Part shown: positions 1 to 8,933 of the stretch, piece by piece | How positions within the stretch are numbered: the first letter of the stretch is position 1 | How the letters are laid out: every line of letters starts with the position of its first letter | NCBI RefSeq assembly: GCF_000379605.1 | Contig: NZ_KB902691.1 | Span: 125,056-189,055, forward strand | Direction: 5' to 3' | Source of the DNA: Rhizobium giardinii bv. giardinii H152 | GTDB lineage: Bacteria; Pseudomonadota; Alphaproteobacteria; Rhizobiales; Rhizobiaceae | Length of the DNA: 64,000 bases | Made by a program: the position numbers and the translations under genes | Notes under the pieces: generated by a model | Database searches by the model: none | Seen by the model: the letters and a program-made list of their open reading frames with translations, nothing else | Told to the model about the DNA's origin: nothing

Positions 1-212
1 CGTCGTCAAAAATCCTCGCCGGACCTTCTGGTCCGACTGCGGTTTTCTCCTAGCCGGAAGTCAAAATCGATCCGGTCACATCGGTCATTATCAGTGATCT
101 TTGGTATTAATCCCTCTCCAAGGTTGCCCTTCGGTGCATCGACGCTATTGTTTGCCGGCGGAAGCGGCTTTCGGCCGCTTTGCGGATTGTTAGGTCCTGG
201 GAGGAGAATTGA
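1..212. other. intergenic region at window start
   Basis: No gene is supported here. A short hairpin CGGACC-TTCT-GGTCCG lies at 20-35 and may belong to the end of a gene outside the window. The right side holds the leader of the downstream gene, with a strong ribosome site GGGAGGAG at 199-206. Confidence 0.5.
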
Positions 213-1202
213 ATGGCATTGTCCTTATGGAAACGGCGCACGGCACTCGCGCTCGCCCTGATGGCGACATCGGCGCTCGCGCTCGGCGGTGAAGCAAGGG
301 CGCAGGAGTTTCCCGATCGTCCTGTAACGCTGGTGGTGCCCTTCGCAGCCGGCGGCTCGACCGACGTGGTTGCGCGCATCATCGGCCAGAAGATGTCCGA
401 TGATCTCGGACAGCAGGTGGTGGTGGAAAACGTTGCCGGCGCCGGCGGCAATCTCGGTGCCGACCGGGTGGCGCGGGCCGAGCCCGACGGCTACACGATC
501 CTGATGGGAACGGTTGCGACCCACGCGCTCAATCCGTTGATCCTGAAGACAAAGCCCTACGATCCGGAAAAGGATTTTGCGCCAGTCTCGCTGCTGGTGC
601 TTGTGCCGAACGTGCTCGTCGTCAATCCGCAACTGCCGGTAAAGAACGTCGACGAGCTTCTGGCGCTTCTGAAGGCATCGCCGGACCAATATGCCTACGC
701 ATCGTCCGGCAACGGCACGCCGCTGCATCTCTCCGGCGAACTGTTCAAGAAGATGGCAGGCGTCAGCATGCAGCATGTTCCCTACAAGGGCTCAGGTCCG
801 GCGCTGAACGATGTCATCGGCAACCAGGTGCCGATCATGTTCGACAACCTGCCCTCGTCCTCGGGACACATCACATCCGGCACGCTCAAGGCGCTTGCGG
901 TGACGACGAAGGAGCGTGCCGCCTCCTTCCCGGATGTGCCGACCATCGCCGAAACCATTCCCGGCTACGAGACCTATACCTGGAATGCCCTGTTTGCCCC
1001 GGCAGGTACGCCGAAAGACGTGATTGATCGGCTCAATGCTTCCGCCAAGAAGGCGCTCGCGGATCCGGCCGTGGCCGAGAAGATGAAGGGCTTCAGCGCC
1101 ACCATCGTCGCCTCGACGCCGGACGAACTGGGCGCGCATGTGAAGGCCGAACTTGCGAAATGGGGCCCGATCGTCAAGGAAGCCAACGTTCAGATGGATT
1201 GA
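213..1202 (+). CDS. TctC/Bug-family tripartite tricarboxylate transporter substrate-binding protein
   Basis: A 329-residue periplasmic solute-binding protein of the Bug family, the extracytoplasmic receptor of TctABC carriers for organic acids such as citrate-like compounds. An N-terminal signal peptide (basic start, alanine/leucine core, AQE cleavage region near residue 30) precedes the typical RPVTLVVPFAAGGSTDVVAR opening, where the ligand-loop glycines sit. The length is normal for the family. The start follows a strong GGGAGGAG. No tctA or tctB membrane gene is visible downstream; the next gene is convergent and unrelated. The protein is therefore an orphan receptor in this window, as is common for Bug proteins. 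The substrate cannot be named. Confidence 0.9.
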   Translation: MALSLWKRRTALALALMATSALALGGEARAQEFPDRPVTLVVPFAAGGSTDVVARIIGQKMSDDLGQQVVVENVAGAGGNLGADRVARAEPDGYTILMGTVATHALNPLILKTKPYDPEKDFAPVSLLVLVPNVLVVNPQLPVKNVDELLALLKASPDQYAYASSGNGTPLHLSGELFKKMAGVSMQHVPYKGSGPALNDVIGNQVPIMFDNLPSSSGHITSGTLKALAVTTKERAASFPDVPTIAETIPGYETYTWNALFAPAGTPKDVIDRLNASAKKALADPAVAEKMKGFSATIVASTPDELGAHVKAELAKWGPIVKEANVQMD

Positions 1203-1211
1203 GGCATCCGC

Positions 1212-1240
1212 GGCTCTCCGGCCATCCGGAGAGCCTTTTT
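1212..1240 (+). terminator. intrinsic terminator of the TctC-like gene
   Basis: Perfect 10-bp stem GGCTCTCCGG / CCGGAGAGCC with a CCAT loop, followed by TTTTT. It lies 10 nt after the stop codon. Confidence 0.9.
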
Positions 1241-1252
1241 GCCACCCGGAGG

Positions 1253-2896
1253 TCAGGCGCCTATGTTGCGCCCCACGATCCTTCCAGAAAAGATGCAGCC
1301 ACCCAGGAACGTGCCCTCCAGCGCATTGTAGCCGTGCATGCCGCCGCCGCCAAAACCCGCAACCTCTCCCGCCGCATAGAGCCCTGCGACCGGCGCGCCC
1401 GAAAGCTCCAGCACGCAACCGTCGAGATCGGTCTGCAATCCACCCAGCGTCTTTCGCGTCAGGATGTTGAGACGCACCGCAATCAGCGGCCCGGCCTTGG
1501 GATCGAGCAGCCGATGCGGCTTGGCGGTCCGCATCAGCCTGTCGCCCAGGTAATTGCGGGCGCCGCGGATGGCGGTGACTTGCGCATCCTTCGAAAAGGC
1601 ATTGTCGATCTCGCGATCGCGCGCCTCGATCTGGTGGCGCAGATGTTCGAGCGAAAGGCGCCCCTCGCCGGTGAGGGCATTCATGCCCTCGACCAGATCT
1701 TCCAGCCGGTCGCGGATGACGAAATCCTCACCCTTGTCCATGAAGGCCTGCACCGGTCCCGGCGGATTTTTGCCCAGGCGCTTCAGAAGCAGCGGAATGT
1801 CCTTGCCGGTGAGGTCGGGGTTCTGCTCGGACCCCGAAAGCGCGAACTCTCGTTTGATGATCGCCTTGGTCAGGATGAACCAGCTGTAGTCGGCACCGCT
1901 CCTGCGGATCGCCTTCAGGGTGCCGAGCGTGTCGAAGCCCGGCATCGCAGGCGCGGCAAAACGGTTGCCGTCAGCGTCGCACCAGAAGGAAGAGGGGCCG
2001 GGCAGGATGCGGATGCCATGGTTCGGCCAGATCGGATCGAAGTTGCGCAGGCCTTCGGTGTAATGCCACATGCGATCCTTGTTGATGACGGAGCCGCGCG
2101 CCTGTTCGGCAATCGCGACCATGCGCCCGTCGACATAGTCCGGGACGCCGCTGACCATGACGTTCGGCGGCGGGCCGAGCCGGTCGACCGGCCACTGCTT
2201 GCGCACCAGGTCGTGATTGCCGCCGATGCCACCGGACGAGACGACGACGGCGCCAGCCTCGAACCAGAACTCGTCGACAACCTCGCGCGAACTGCGCTGA
2301 CCGCGCTTAACGCCGTCGCTCTTCAATACCGATCCTCTTGCGCCCGTCACGGCACCATTGGTGATGATCAGTTCGTCGACCCGATGGCGAAAGCGGAAGC
2401 GGATGCGCCCCCTGCTCTCGGCTGCACGCGCCCGCGCGATGAACGGCGCCAGCACGCCAGGGCCTGTGCCCCATGTCACGTGAAAGCGTGGCACCGAATT
2501 TCCATGGCCATGTGCAAGACCGCCTCCGCGCTCTGCCCAGCCGACGACGGGAAACCAGCGCATGCCCTGGCTGTACAGCCAGGCGCGCTTTTCGCCAGCG
2601 GCAAAATCGAGATAAGCCTCCGCCCAGCGCCTTGGCCAATAGTCCTCCGGCCGGTCGAATTGCGCCGAGCCCATCCAGTCCTGCCGCGCCAGTTCGAGCG
2701 TATCGCGGATGCGCAGGCGCCGCTGTTCCGGACTGTCGACAAACAGCAACCCGCCGAGCGACCAGAAAGCCTGGCCGCCCAAATTCTGCTCGCCTTCCTG
2801 ATCAAGCACGATGACCCTGAGACCCCGGTCGGCAGCCTCGACCGCCGTAACGAGGCCAGCAAGCCCCGCCCCGATCACAAGAACATCACAATCCAT
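1253..2896 (-). CDS. FAD-binding dehydrogenase (fumarate reductase/3-ketosteroid dehydrogenase-like)
   Basis: A 547-residue flavoprotein of the FAD_binding_2 family. The N-terminus MDCDVLVIGAGLAGLVTAVEA is a classic Rossmann FAD-binding motif, with the acidic ribose-binding residue in VIVLDQEGE about 20 residues later. The C-terminus has the second FAD contact (GLYAAGEVAGFGGGGMHGYNALEG), as in flavoprotein subunits of the succinate dehydrogenase/KsdD superfamily. Rhizobial homologues are annotated only as FAD-binding dehydrogenase; the substrate is unknown. It is probably a single-gene unit, convergent with the TctC-like gene. There is no signal peptide, so it should be cytoplasmic. Confidence 0.85.
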   Translation of the reverse strand: MDCDVLVIGAGLAGLVTAVEAADRGLRVIVLDQEGEQNLGGQAFWSLGGLLFVDSPEQRRLRIRDTLELARQDWMGSAQFDRPEDYWPRRWAEAYLDFAAGEKRAWLYSQGMRWFPVVGWAERGGGLAHGHGNSVPRFHVTWGTGPGVLAPFIARARAAESRGRIRFRFRHRVDELIITNGAVTGARGSVLKSDGVKRGQRSSREVVDEFWFEAGAVVVSSGGIGGNHDLVRKQWPVDRLGPPPNVMVSGVPDYVDGRMVAIAEQARGSVINKDRMWHYTEGLRNFDPIWPNHGIRILPGPSSFWCDADGNRFAAPAMPGFDTLGTLKAIRRSGADYSWFILTKAIIKREFALSGSEQNPDLTGKDIPLLLKRLGKNPPGPVQAFMDKGEDFVIRDRLEDLVEGMNALTGEGRLSLEHLRHQIEARDREIDNAFSKDAQVTAIRGARNYLGDRLMRTAKPHRLLDPKAGPLIAVRLNILTRKTLGGLQTDLDGCVLELSGAPVAGLYAAGEVAGFGGGGMHGYNALEGTFLGGCIFSGRIVGRNIGA

Positions 2897-3025
2897 GCCC
2901 GTCCTCCAGCAACTCCACCCTGCCGCGACATTACGCAGACGTAAACGTCAGGGCAACGAAGAAACGCAACTGGAAAACACTGCTTGTGATGATTGCCGAT
3001 CGCTGGATAGCCGGGCGGGCTCCGG

Positions 3026-4057
3026 TTATTTCTCGGTCAGCTTCAGTTCGATGCGGCGGTTCTGCGAGCGCGCCTCCGGACTATCCCCTTCGGCAATCGG
3101 CTGGAATTCTCCGAAGCCCGCAGCGGCGAGGCGATCCGCCGGAACACCACGCGAGATCAGGAACTTGACGACGGACGTCGCACGCGCCGACGAAAGTTCC
3201 CAGTTGTCGATGTAGCGCCCTGTCCCGGAAAGCGGAACATTGTCCGTATGCCCGTCGACCCGCAGCACCCAGTTGATCTCGGAGGGAATTTCCTTGGCAA
3301 GGTCGAGCACCGCCGTTGCGAGCTTGGCCATTTCCGCCTGCCCTTCCGGGTTCAGTTCATTGCCGCCGGACGGAAACAGAACTTCCGACTGGAAGACGAA
3401 GCGGTCGCCGACAATACGAATATTTTCGCGATCGGACAGGATTTCGCGCAGTCGCCCGAAGAAGTCGGAACGGTAGCGGTTGAGTTCCTGCACACGCTGC
3501 GCCAGCGCCACGTTCAGCCGCCGGCCAAGATCGGCGATTTTCGTCTGCGACGCCTCGTCCTTGGCTTCGGACGCCTGGAGCGCACCCTCGATGGCAGCGA
3601 TCTGGCTGCGCAGCGCAGCGATCTGCTGGTTCAACAGATCGATCTGGCTCATTGCCCGGGCGCTGACCTGTCTTTCCGCATCCAGCTTGCCCGTGAGGTC
3701 ACCTATCTGCTGGTTGGCGGCATCGGAGCTGCCGGCGCCCTGGTCGAGCAGTGCCTGCAGCCGCGAGCGCTCGCCTTCCGATGAGGCCAGGGATGCCTGC
3801 AGATTGGCAAGCGAATCCTCGAGATCCTGCTTGCCGCCCTTTTCCAGCGCCAGAAGCTGGGTCAGCTCGTTGATCTGGCTGTTCAACCGGTTGAGCACAT
3901 CCTCCTTGCCGCTGATTTCGCGGCGGAGCAGAAATTGTGCCAGGACGAAAACGGAGAGCAGGAACATGATGGACAGGAGCAGCGTCGAAAGGGCATCGAC
4001 GAAACCCGGCCAGTAATCGACGGTTCTCTGTGTCCGGCCCTTGCGCGCAAGCGACAT
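3026..4057 (-). CDS. MotB-like protein: transmembrane helix, coiled coil, OmpA peptidoglycan-binding domain
   Basis: 343 residues. A short basic cytoplasmic N-terminus is followed by one membrane helix (about 18-40, DALSTLLLSIMFLLSVFVLAQFL), a long coiled coil rich in Q/L/E/A heptads (about 45-195) and a C-terminal OmpA-like domain (about 215-343) with the peptidoglycan-binding signature DGHTDNVP ... NWELSSARA ... RSQNRRIEL. An acidic residue (Asp) lies at the start of the membrane helix, as in MotB/ExbD-type stators. The gene begins 3 nt after the MotA/TolQ-like gene ends, so the pair should form a proton-driven stator complex anchored to the cell wall. It is not next to flagellar genes, so the flagellar label is unlikely. 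Confidence 0.85.
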   Translation of the reverse strand: MSLARKGRTQRTVDYWPGFVDALSTLLLSIMFLLSVFVLAQFLLRREISGKEDVLNRLNSQINELTQLLALEKGGKQDLEDSLANLQASLASSEGERSRLQALLDQGAGSSDAANQQIGDLTGKLDAERQVSARAMSQIDLLNQQIAALRSQIAAIEGALQASEAKDEASQTKIADLGRRLNVALAQRVQELNRYRSDFFGRLREILSDRENIRIVGDRFVFQSEVLFPSGGNELNPEGQAEMAKLATAVLDLAKEIPSEINWVLRVDGHTDNVPLSGTGRYIDNWELSSARATSVVKFLISRGVPADRLAAAGFGEFQPIAEGDSPEARSQNRRIELKLTEK

Positions 4058-4060
4058 CGG

Positions 4061-5158
4061 TTACTCTCCCCCGGCGTCTTCGACGCGGGCGAGCTTGTGC
4101 GGTCTTTCCGGCTGCGCGGGTATCTTGTCCGCATGTCCGATCCGCGCCGACAGCTTGTCCAGCGTCTTGCGCATCGACTTTGCTTCGTCCTGCTGGGCCT
4201 CGATCCAGTCACGCAGCATCTGCTGCTCGCCGCGCATGTTCTTCACCAGCCCTTGGATGCCCTCGGCAAGGCTCGCCATGGCGGCGGTCGTACGCTGGTT
4301 CATGCCGCCGTCGTGGTTGAGGCGGGCGAGTTGTTCGGTCAGTTGCCGAAGCTCGTCGCCGGGTGCCACGGCCGACGCGCCGGGGGCAATCGTCAGATCC
4401 GAACTGACGTCGGTCACGGATGACAGCCAGTTTTCGAGTTCGGTATAGAAGCGGTTCTGGGCACGTCCGGCCTGCAGGTCGAGAAAGCCGAGGATCAGCG
4501 AACCGGAGAGACCGAAGAGCGACGTGGAAAACGCCGTCCCCATACCGGACAGCGGAGCGGACAGGCCATTCTTCAGAGCAGCCAGAACATCCTGCGTGCT
4601 TCCCGTCCCGGCATCGAGCGATTGAATGACCGTATTGATCGACCCGATCGTGCCGAGCAGACCCCAGAAGGTGCCGAGCAGGCCGAGGAAGACCAGCAGA
4701 CCGGTGAGATAGCGGGAGGTGTCGCGCGATTCGTCGAGGCGTGTGGCGATCGAATCGAGAATGGACCGCAGCGCCGTCGTCGAGATCGCCATCGAATGGC
4801 GCTGGCCGATGAGGGCGCGCATCGGCGCCAGGAGCACCGGGTCGCGGCCAACCTTCTCGGCACTTCCGGCTGCACGGAAGGAATTGAACCAGCGAACCTC
4901 CGGCCGCAGCCTGAGCACATGGTTGAAAACCAGCAGGATGCCGATCAGCAGAACGCCGAGAATAAGGCCGTTCAGTCCGGGATTGCTGGCAAAGGCGGCA
5001 TGCGCCTGTCGAAACAGGATGGCCGCGACGAACCCGACGATGATGAGGAAGATTACCATCGTCCAGAAGAAAACCATCGGGCTCGTCAGCTTGTTGGGAT
5101 TATACCCCTCGTTCAAAGCTCCGCCGGCATCCCATCCCGACAGTTCCAATTTCGCCAT
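4061..5158 (-). CDS. MotA/TolQ/ExbB proton-channel family protein
   Basis: 365 residues with about four hydrophobic helices (roughly 28-48, 62-82, 152-175, 203-225). The MotA/TolQ core motif GLLGTFWGLLGTI and a later GMGTAFSTSLFGL segment match the family's two pore helices. The C-terminal 100 residues are polar and predicted helical. It is the first gene of a two-gene unit with the downstream OmpA/MotB-like partner (3-nt gap), so the two presumably form an inner-membrane stator that couples ion flow to work on the envelope. This arrangement also resembles the ZorA/ZorB core of Zorya defence, but no ZorC, ZorD or ZorE is adjacent, so a housekeeping envelope role is favoured. Confidence 0.85.
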   Translation of the reverse strand: MAKLELSGWDAGGALNEGYNPNKLTSPMVFFWTMVIFLIIVGFVAAILFRQAHAAFASNPGLNGLILGVLLIGILLVFNHVLRLRPEVRWFNSFRAAGSAEKVGRDPVLLAPMRALIGQRHSMAISTTALRSILDSIATRLDESRDTSRYLTGLLVFLGLLGTFWGLLGTIGSINTVIQSLDAGTGSTQDVLAALKNGLSAPLSGMGTAFSTSLFGLSGSLILGFLDLQAGRAQNRFYTELENWLSSVTDVSSDLTIAPGASAVAPGDELRQLTEQLARLNHDGGMNQRTTAAMASLAEGIQGLVKNMRGEQQMLRDWIEAQQDEAKSMRKTLDKLSARIGHADKIPAQPERPHKLARVEDAGGE

Positions 5159-5314
5159 GGGGTTATTCTCCGGTTTTCATGTGCTGCAGCCTGCCCGCAC
5201 ACGCGGACGCAGCTATGCTTGCGCCGGAGACTAGAGGAAGTTTGTGCCAAATTGAAGGGGAAACAACGGGCAACATCAACAGGATGAAACAGCCGCCGTT
5301 CAGGCCTTTCCGGC

Positions 5315-6115
5315 TTATTTTCCCGGCACGGGGCGATGCAGCACCTCGTGCAGCGCCTTGCGGATGTATTCATTGCCGGCAACGATCGAGCCGTCGTCCA
5401 TCGGCTTGTTGCCGCCGTCGATATCGGCGACCCACCCGCCAGCTTCGCGAATCAGCAGGATGCCGGCTGCAATATCCCAGGGGAGCAGGCCGCGCTCCCA
5501 GAAGCCGTCAAACCGGCCGGCCGCGACGTAGGCGAGATCGAGGGATGCAGCGCCCATGCGGCGCACACCGGCAACTTCACCCATCACGTGGCGCAACTCG
5601 ACGAGGTAGGTACCGTGGTTGGCAACGCCCAGATGCGGTGTGCCGGTGCCGATGACGGCATCCGACAGGTTCTTGCGGGCAGCGACGCGCAGCCGGCGGT
5701 CGTTGAGGAAGGCGCCACCACCGCGCTCGGCGGTGAACAGTTCGTCGGTCGCCGGGTTCATGACGACAGCAGCGACGATCTCGCCCTGGCGCTCGAGCGC
5801 GATCGAGATCGCAAAATGCGGAATGCCGTGCAGGAAGTTCGTCGTGCCATCGAGCGGGTCGACGATCCAGCGGTGGGCGCCGTCCGTGCCGATGATCTCT
5901 TCGCTTTCCTCGCCGAGGAAGCCATAGGTGGGGCGTGCCTTCAGAAGCTCTTCCCGGATCAGTTTTTCCGCCTTGCGATCGGCCTGCGAGACATAGTCGC
6001 CCGGCCCCTTCAGCGAGACCTGCAGGTTCTGGACTTCGCCAAAATCACGCGCCAGCGACTTGCCCGCCTTGAAAGCGGCCTGAACCATGACATTGAGAAG
6101 AGCTGAGCGTGCCAT
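5315..6115 (-). CDS. suhB: inositol-1-monophosphatase family protein (SuhB-like)
   Basis: 266 residues. Both metal-binding signatures of the Li-sensitive phosphatase family are present: GEESEE followed by WIVDPLDGTTNFLHGIPHFAISIAL, and near the C-terminus LPWDIAAGILLIREAGG. It hydrolyses inositol-1-phosphate or related sugar phosphates with magnesium; in bacteria SuhB also affects rRNA transcription, which cannot be judged here. It follows efp on the same strand after about 70 nt. A second family member (hisN-like) lies at 57.9 kb with a different active-site wording (DPIDGTRAF), so the two are probably not redundant. Confidence 0.9.
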   Translation of the reverse strand: MARSALLNVMVQAAFKAGKSLARDFGEVQNLQVSLKGPGDYVSQADRKAEKLIREELLKARPTYGFLGEESEEIIGTDGAHRWIVDPLDGTTNFLHGIPHFAISIALERQGEIVAAVVMNPATDELFTAERGGGAFLNDRRLRVAARKNLSDAVIGTGTPHLGVANHGTYLVELRHVMGEVAGVRRMGAASLDLAYVAAGRFDGFWERGLLPWDIAAGILLIREAGGWVADIDGGNKPMDDGSIVAGNEYIRKALHEVLHRPVPGK

Positions 6116-6185
6116 TTTGGCTTTCCTTCGAAACAGAAAACCGGCCGCAGCAACGACCGGAGAATTTTAAACGTGCCGCTGCGGA

Positions 6186-6749
6186 TCAGTCCGCGCGGCG
6201 GAGATAGGCGATTTCATTGGTATCGACCAGAATGCGCTCACCAGCCTCGACGAACGGCGGCACCATGACGCGCACGCCATTTTCCAGGATCGCCGGCTTG
6301 TAGGACGACGCGGCGGTCTGCCCCTTCACCACCGGATCCGCCTCCGCAATTGCCAGAACCACCTGGTCGGGCAGCGAGATACCGATCGGCTTTTCGTCAT
6401 ACAGCTTGACCGAAACCATCATGCCGTCCTTCAGGAAGGTGGCGCGGTCGCCGACAAAGTCCTTCTGCAGTTCCAGCTGTTCATAGCTCTCGACGTCCAT
6501 GAATACCAGAGCGTCGCCCTCTTCATAGAGGAACTGGAAGTCCTTGAGATCGAGTGTCACCAGTTCGACGGTTTCGGACGAGCGGAAGCGTTCGTTGAGC
6601 TTGGTACCGTCGATCAGGTTCTTGAGTTCGACCTGGTTGAATGCGCCGCCCTTGCCCGGCTTCACCGTGACGCTCTTGACCGCAGCCCAGAGGCCGCCAT
6701 TGTGCTCGATGACGCTGCCGGGGCGAATTTCGCTGCCGCTGATTTTCAT
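6186..6749 (-). CDS. efp: elongation factor P
   Basis: 187 residues and full length. It rescues ribosomes stalled on polyproline. The N-terminal KOW-like domain reads [19 protein letters not shown], and the PGKGGAF loop places a lysine at about residue 34, the position modified by EpmA (beta-lysylation) in many proteobacteria. The C-terminal OB domain ends in [13 protein letters not shown], a canonical finish. An upstream in-frame ATG would add only three residues; I chose the MKIS start because it matches the family. Sense and spacing suggest its own promoter in the 209-nt gap behind the Sel1 gene. Confidence 0.97.
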   Translation of the reverse strand: MKISGSEIRPGSVIEHNGGLWAAVKSVTVKPGKGGAFNQVELKNLIDGTKLNERFRSSETVELVTLDLKDFQFLYEEGDALVFMDVESYEQLELQKDFVGDRATFLKDGMMVSVKLYDEKPIGISLPDQVVLAIAEADPVVKGQTAASSYKPAILENGVRVMVPPFVEAGERILVDTNEIAYLRRAD

Positions 6750-6967
6750 GGGAAGCAAGTCCTAAAGAAGTCCGGGCCGCGCCCGCCGGCCAGCCAATCC
6801 GGCGCTTCAAGACCACAAAACCCCCGAAAGTTCAAGTCTTGCGCTGGAGCCGGACGATTTTTGGTCGAACCGACCCGAAATCTGAGCCTGCTCAAAATTG
6901 AAGAAGTGGAGCATGATGCCGCCCCAAAGCTGCTTGCTCTTTTCGGCATCATGCCCTGGAAACTCGC

Positions 6968-8167
6968 TCAGGACGACCGGTGTTTGTTGGCAGCGCTCAA
7001 CGCCGCCTTCTGCTGCGCTTCGGTCAGCCCGAGATAGAAATCCTCCAGCGCAGGATCCTTCAATCCGGCCCGGCGCGACAGCACGTACCATTTGGCAGCC
7101 TCGACCGGATCGGGCCGCGTGCCGATCGCATTGACATAGAGATGCGACAGCTTGTTCTGTGCGACGACATTGCCGCCCTCGGCCGCCCGCCGCATCCATT
7201 TGAAGCCTTCGTCGAGATTGCGATCGCCGCCGATGCCGTCGACCAGCCAGATGGCAAGGTCGAGCTGGGCGGTATCGAAGCCGGCACGCGCTGCGCGCAA
7301 CAGCCACTCGCGCGCCCTTGCCCGCTTGTTGTCGTCGATGCCGTCGACGTTCAAATAAATCTGCGACAGCGCATATTGCGCATCGGCGATGCCCTGCTCG
7401 GCCGACTTCTCATAATAGGGCAGCGCCGCCTTCAGCCCCCTTTCGCCCGGCATGTCGGCGACCAGCAATTGGCCATAGTTGAACTGGGCGGAAGAATTGC
7501 CGAGGTCGGCAGCCTTCTTCATCAGTTCTTCCGACCTTTTCTTGTCGCGCGGAACATCGCGCCCTTCCATCAGCAGAAGAGCGTATTTGAACATGGCGCC
7601 AGGATCGCCCGCATTGGCCGCCTGGCCATACCAGAAAGCTGCGTCCTTGGTGTTGCGCGCCACGCCGAGCCCTTGCGAGAAGATTTCCGCGACCAGCGTC
7701 TGCGCCGCCGCATCGCCGAGTTGCGCCCGCGGCAAGGCCAGTTCCAACGCGGTCAGATAATAGCCGCGCTGAAACGCGCCGTAGGCATCGTCGGCCTTGC
7801 CGGCGAACGCCTTTTCCTGTGGTAGAGCCGGCAATTCCGCGCCCATCCGATCAAGCACGTTGACGCCGCTCGATGGCGCGCGTTTTTTTGCATCGGCCTT
7901 GCCGGCATCTTCCGGAGGTTGCAGCTTCGGTATTTCGTCTTCCGGCAGCGCGGCGCCGTTGAACGGCGTGATCCGGCCGCGTTTGCCAACGGTCCCCTCG
8001 TCGATCTCGCCTTGCGCCGCAGGCGTGCTCCCCTCCTGCGCCGGCGTTGCCGTGGTCACGCCGGGCAACGCGTCTTCCGCGCGCAAGCAGGCGGGCGCGC
8101 CAAGCAACGTGGCGCACATCAGGAAAAGCGAAAGGCGGCGCCGCGATGGAAAAGGAGTGATCAACAT
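6968..8167 (-). CDS. exported Sel1/TPR-like repeat protein
   Basis: 399 residues. The N-terminus MLITPFPSRRRLSLFLMCATLLGAPACLRAED is a signal peptide, perhaps with a lipobox-like cysteine. Residues about 125-385 carry a run of Sel1-like repeats, recognisable by repeated ...A..WY.QAA..G...A...YA.L...G.G....P motifs (AAFWYGQAANAGDPGAMFKYALLLMEGRDV; ALPYYEKSAEQGIADAQYALSQIYL). Sel1 proteins are scaffolds; in rhizobia ExoR is a periplasmic Sel1 regulator, but this protein is much longer and I do not call it ExoR. It starts 9 nt after the thiE-like gene, so the two are probably co-transcribed. Confidence 0.85.
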   Translation of the reverse strand: MLITPFPSRRRLSLFLMCATLLGAPACLRAEDALPGVTTATPAQEGSTPAAQGEIDEGTVGKRGRITPFNGAALPEDEIPKLQPPEDAGKADAKKRAPSSGVNVLDRMGAELPALPQEKAFAGKADDAYGAFQRGYYLTALELALPRAQLGDAAAQTLVAEIFSQGLGVARNTKDAAFWYGQAANAGDPGAMFKYALLLMEGRDVPRDKKRSEELMKKAADLGNSSAQFNYGQLLVADMPGERGLKAALPYYEKSAEQGIADAQYALSQIYLNVDGIDDNKRARAREWLLRAARAGFDTAQLDLAIWLVDGIGGDRNLDEGFKWMRRAAEGGNVVAQNKLSHLYVNAIGTRPDPVEAAKWYVLSRRAGLKDPALEDFYLGLTEAQQKAALSAANKHRSS

Positions 8168-8176
8168 GGAAATGTC

Positions 8177-8830
8177 TTAATCTTCAAACCGTGGCGCTTT
8201 TTCGTCAAGGAGCGCGTTGACCTGCCCAACAATGACGGCCGCCTGTTCCGGCTGAGAAAACACGGCAAGACGCAGCGCAACGAATTCCGCGCCGCTCTCG
8301 GCAACGGTAAGCGCCGATTGCGGATCGGTGCCCCCCATGACGATGCAGGGGATCTCGATCATCGAGGCCCACCATTCGGCGAGTGCGACGTTCTTCGGAT
8401 GCGCCTCCGGCTTGATGTCGCCGTCGAGCTTGCCGAAGAAGACATAATCCGGGCGAATCTCGCCCATCTCCAGCGCATGGTGCCGGTCGGTGGCATTGCC
8501 GCCGCCAACGATGAGTTTCGGTGAGAATTTTTCGACCGCCTCGGCAAGCTCCGCCGCATTGCCGGTCACATGAAGGCCATCGGCCTTGGCGCGGCCGGCA
8601 ACCCGCGTATCGCCGGCCAGCAGCGCCGCCGCACCCGCCTTCTGAATCAGTGGCACGAGCGCTTCGGCGTGTTTCTGGAAGGCATGATCGTCGAGGTCGT
8701 ACTGCGGCAGGATGACCGAGGCCACGTCACCGCCGCGCAACGCATCGCCGAGGATTTGCACGCGGCTTTCGACATCGGCGATGTCAGGCGCAATGAGGAC
8801 GAGGCGGCAGCGGTTGTCTGTATTGCTCAT
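8177..8830 (-). CDS. thiE: thiamine phosphate synthase-like protein
   Basis: 217 residues of TIM-barrel TMP-synthase type. ThiE joins HMP-PP and thiazole phosphate to make thiamine phosphate. Visible family elements are CRLVLIAPD at the first strand, LLAGDTRVAGRAKADGLHVTG (equivalent to the DGVHLG motif), and the phosphate-binding glycines IPCIVMGGTDPQSALTVAESGAEFVALRLAVF. The usual G-x-x-STHS segment is not obvious (YVFFGKLDGD stands in its place), so activity as a true ThiE is less certain; rhizobia often carry such a divergent copy. The start was placed at MSNTDNRC, where the family similarity begins, not at an upstream ATG 13 codons earlier. Confidence 0.75.
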   Translation of the reverse strand: MSNTDNRCRLVLIAPDIADVESRVQILGDALRGGDVASVILPQYDLDDHAFQKHAEALVPLIQKAGAAALLAGDTRVAGRAKADGLHVTGNAAELAEAVEKFSPKLIVGGGNATDRHHALEMGEIRPDYVFFGKLDGDIKPEAHPKNVALAEWWASMIEIPCIVMGGTDPQSALTVAESGAEFVALRLAVFSQPEQAAVIVGQVNALLDEKAPRFED

Positions 8831-8933
8831 GGTGTCTTGGTTCCCGGTGAAATGCGCGTTACGCGCCATCCCCTACTCGATTTCGATCCGCAAAAGCGAT
8901 AGACCCTGCAGGCAAAAGGATCAACCGATACCC

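Noticed and set aside
3026..5158. Zorya defence system
   Set aside because: Only a MotA/OmpA-like pair is present; ZorC, ZorD and ZorE are missing and the neighbours are housekeeping genes.
6968..8167. ExoR regulator
   Set aside because: It is a Sel1-repeat exported protein, but much longer than ExoR as I recall it and without a supporting context.
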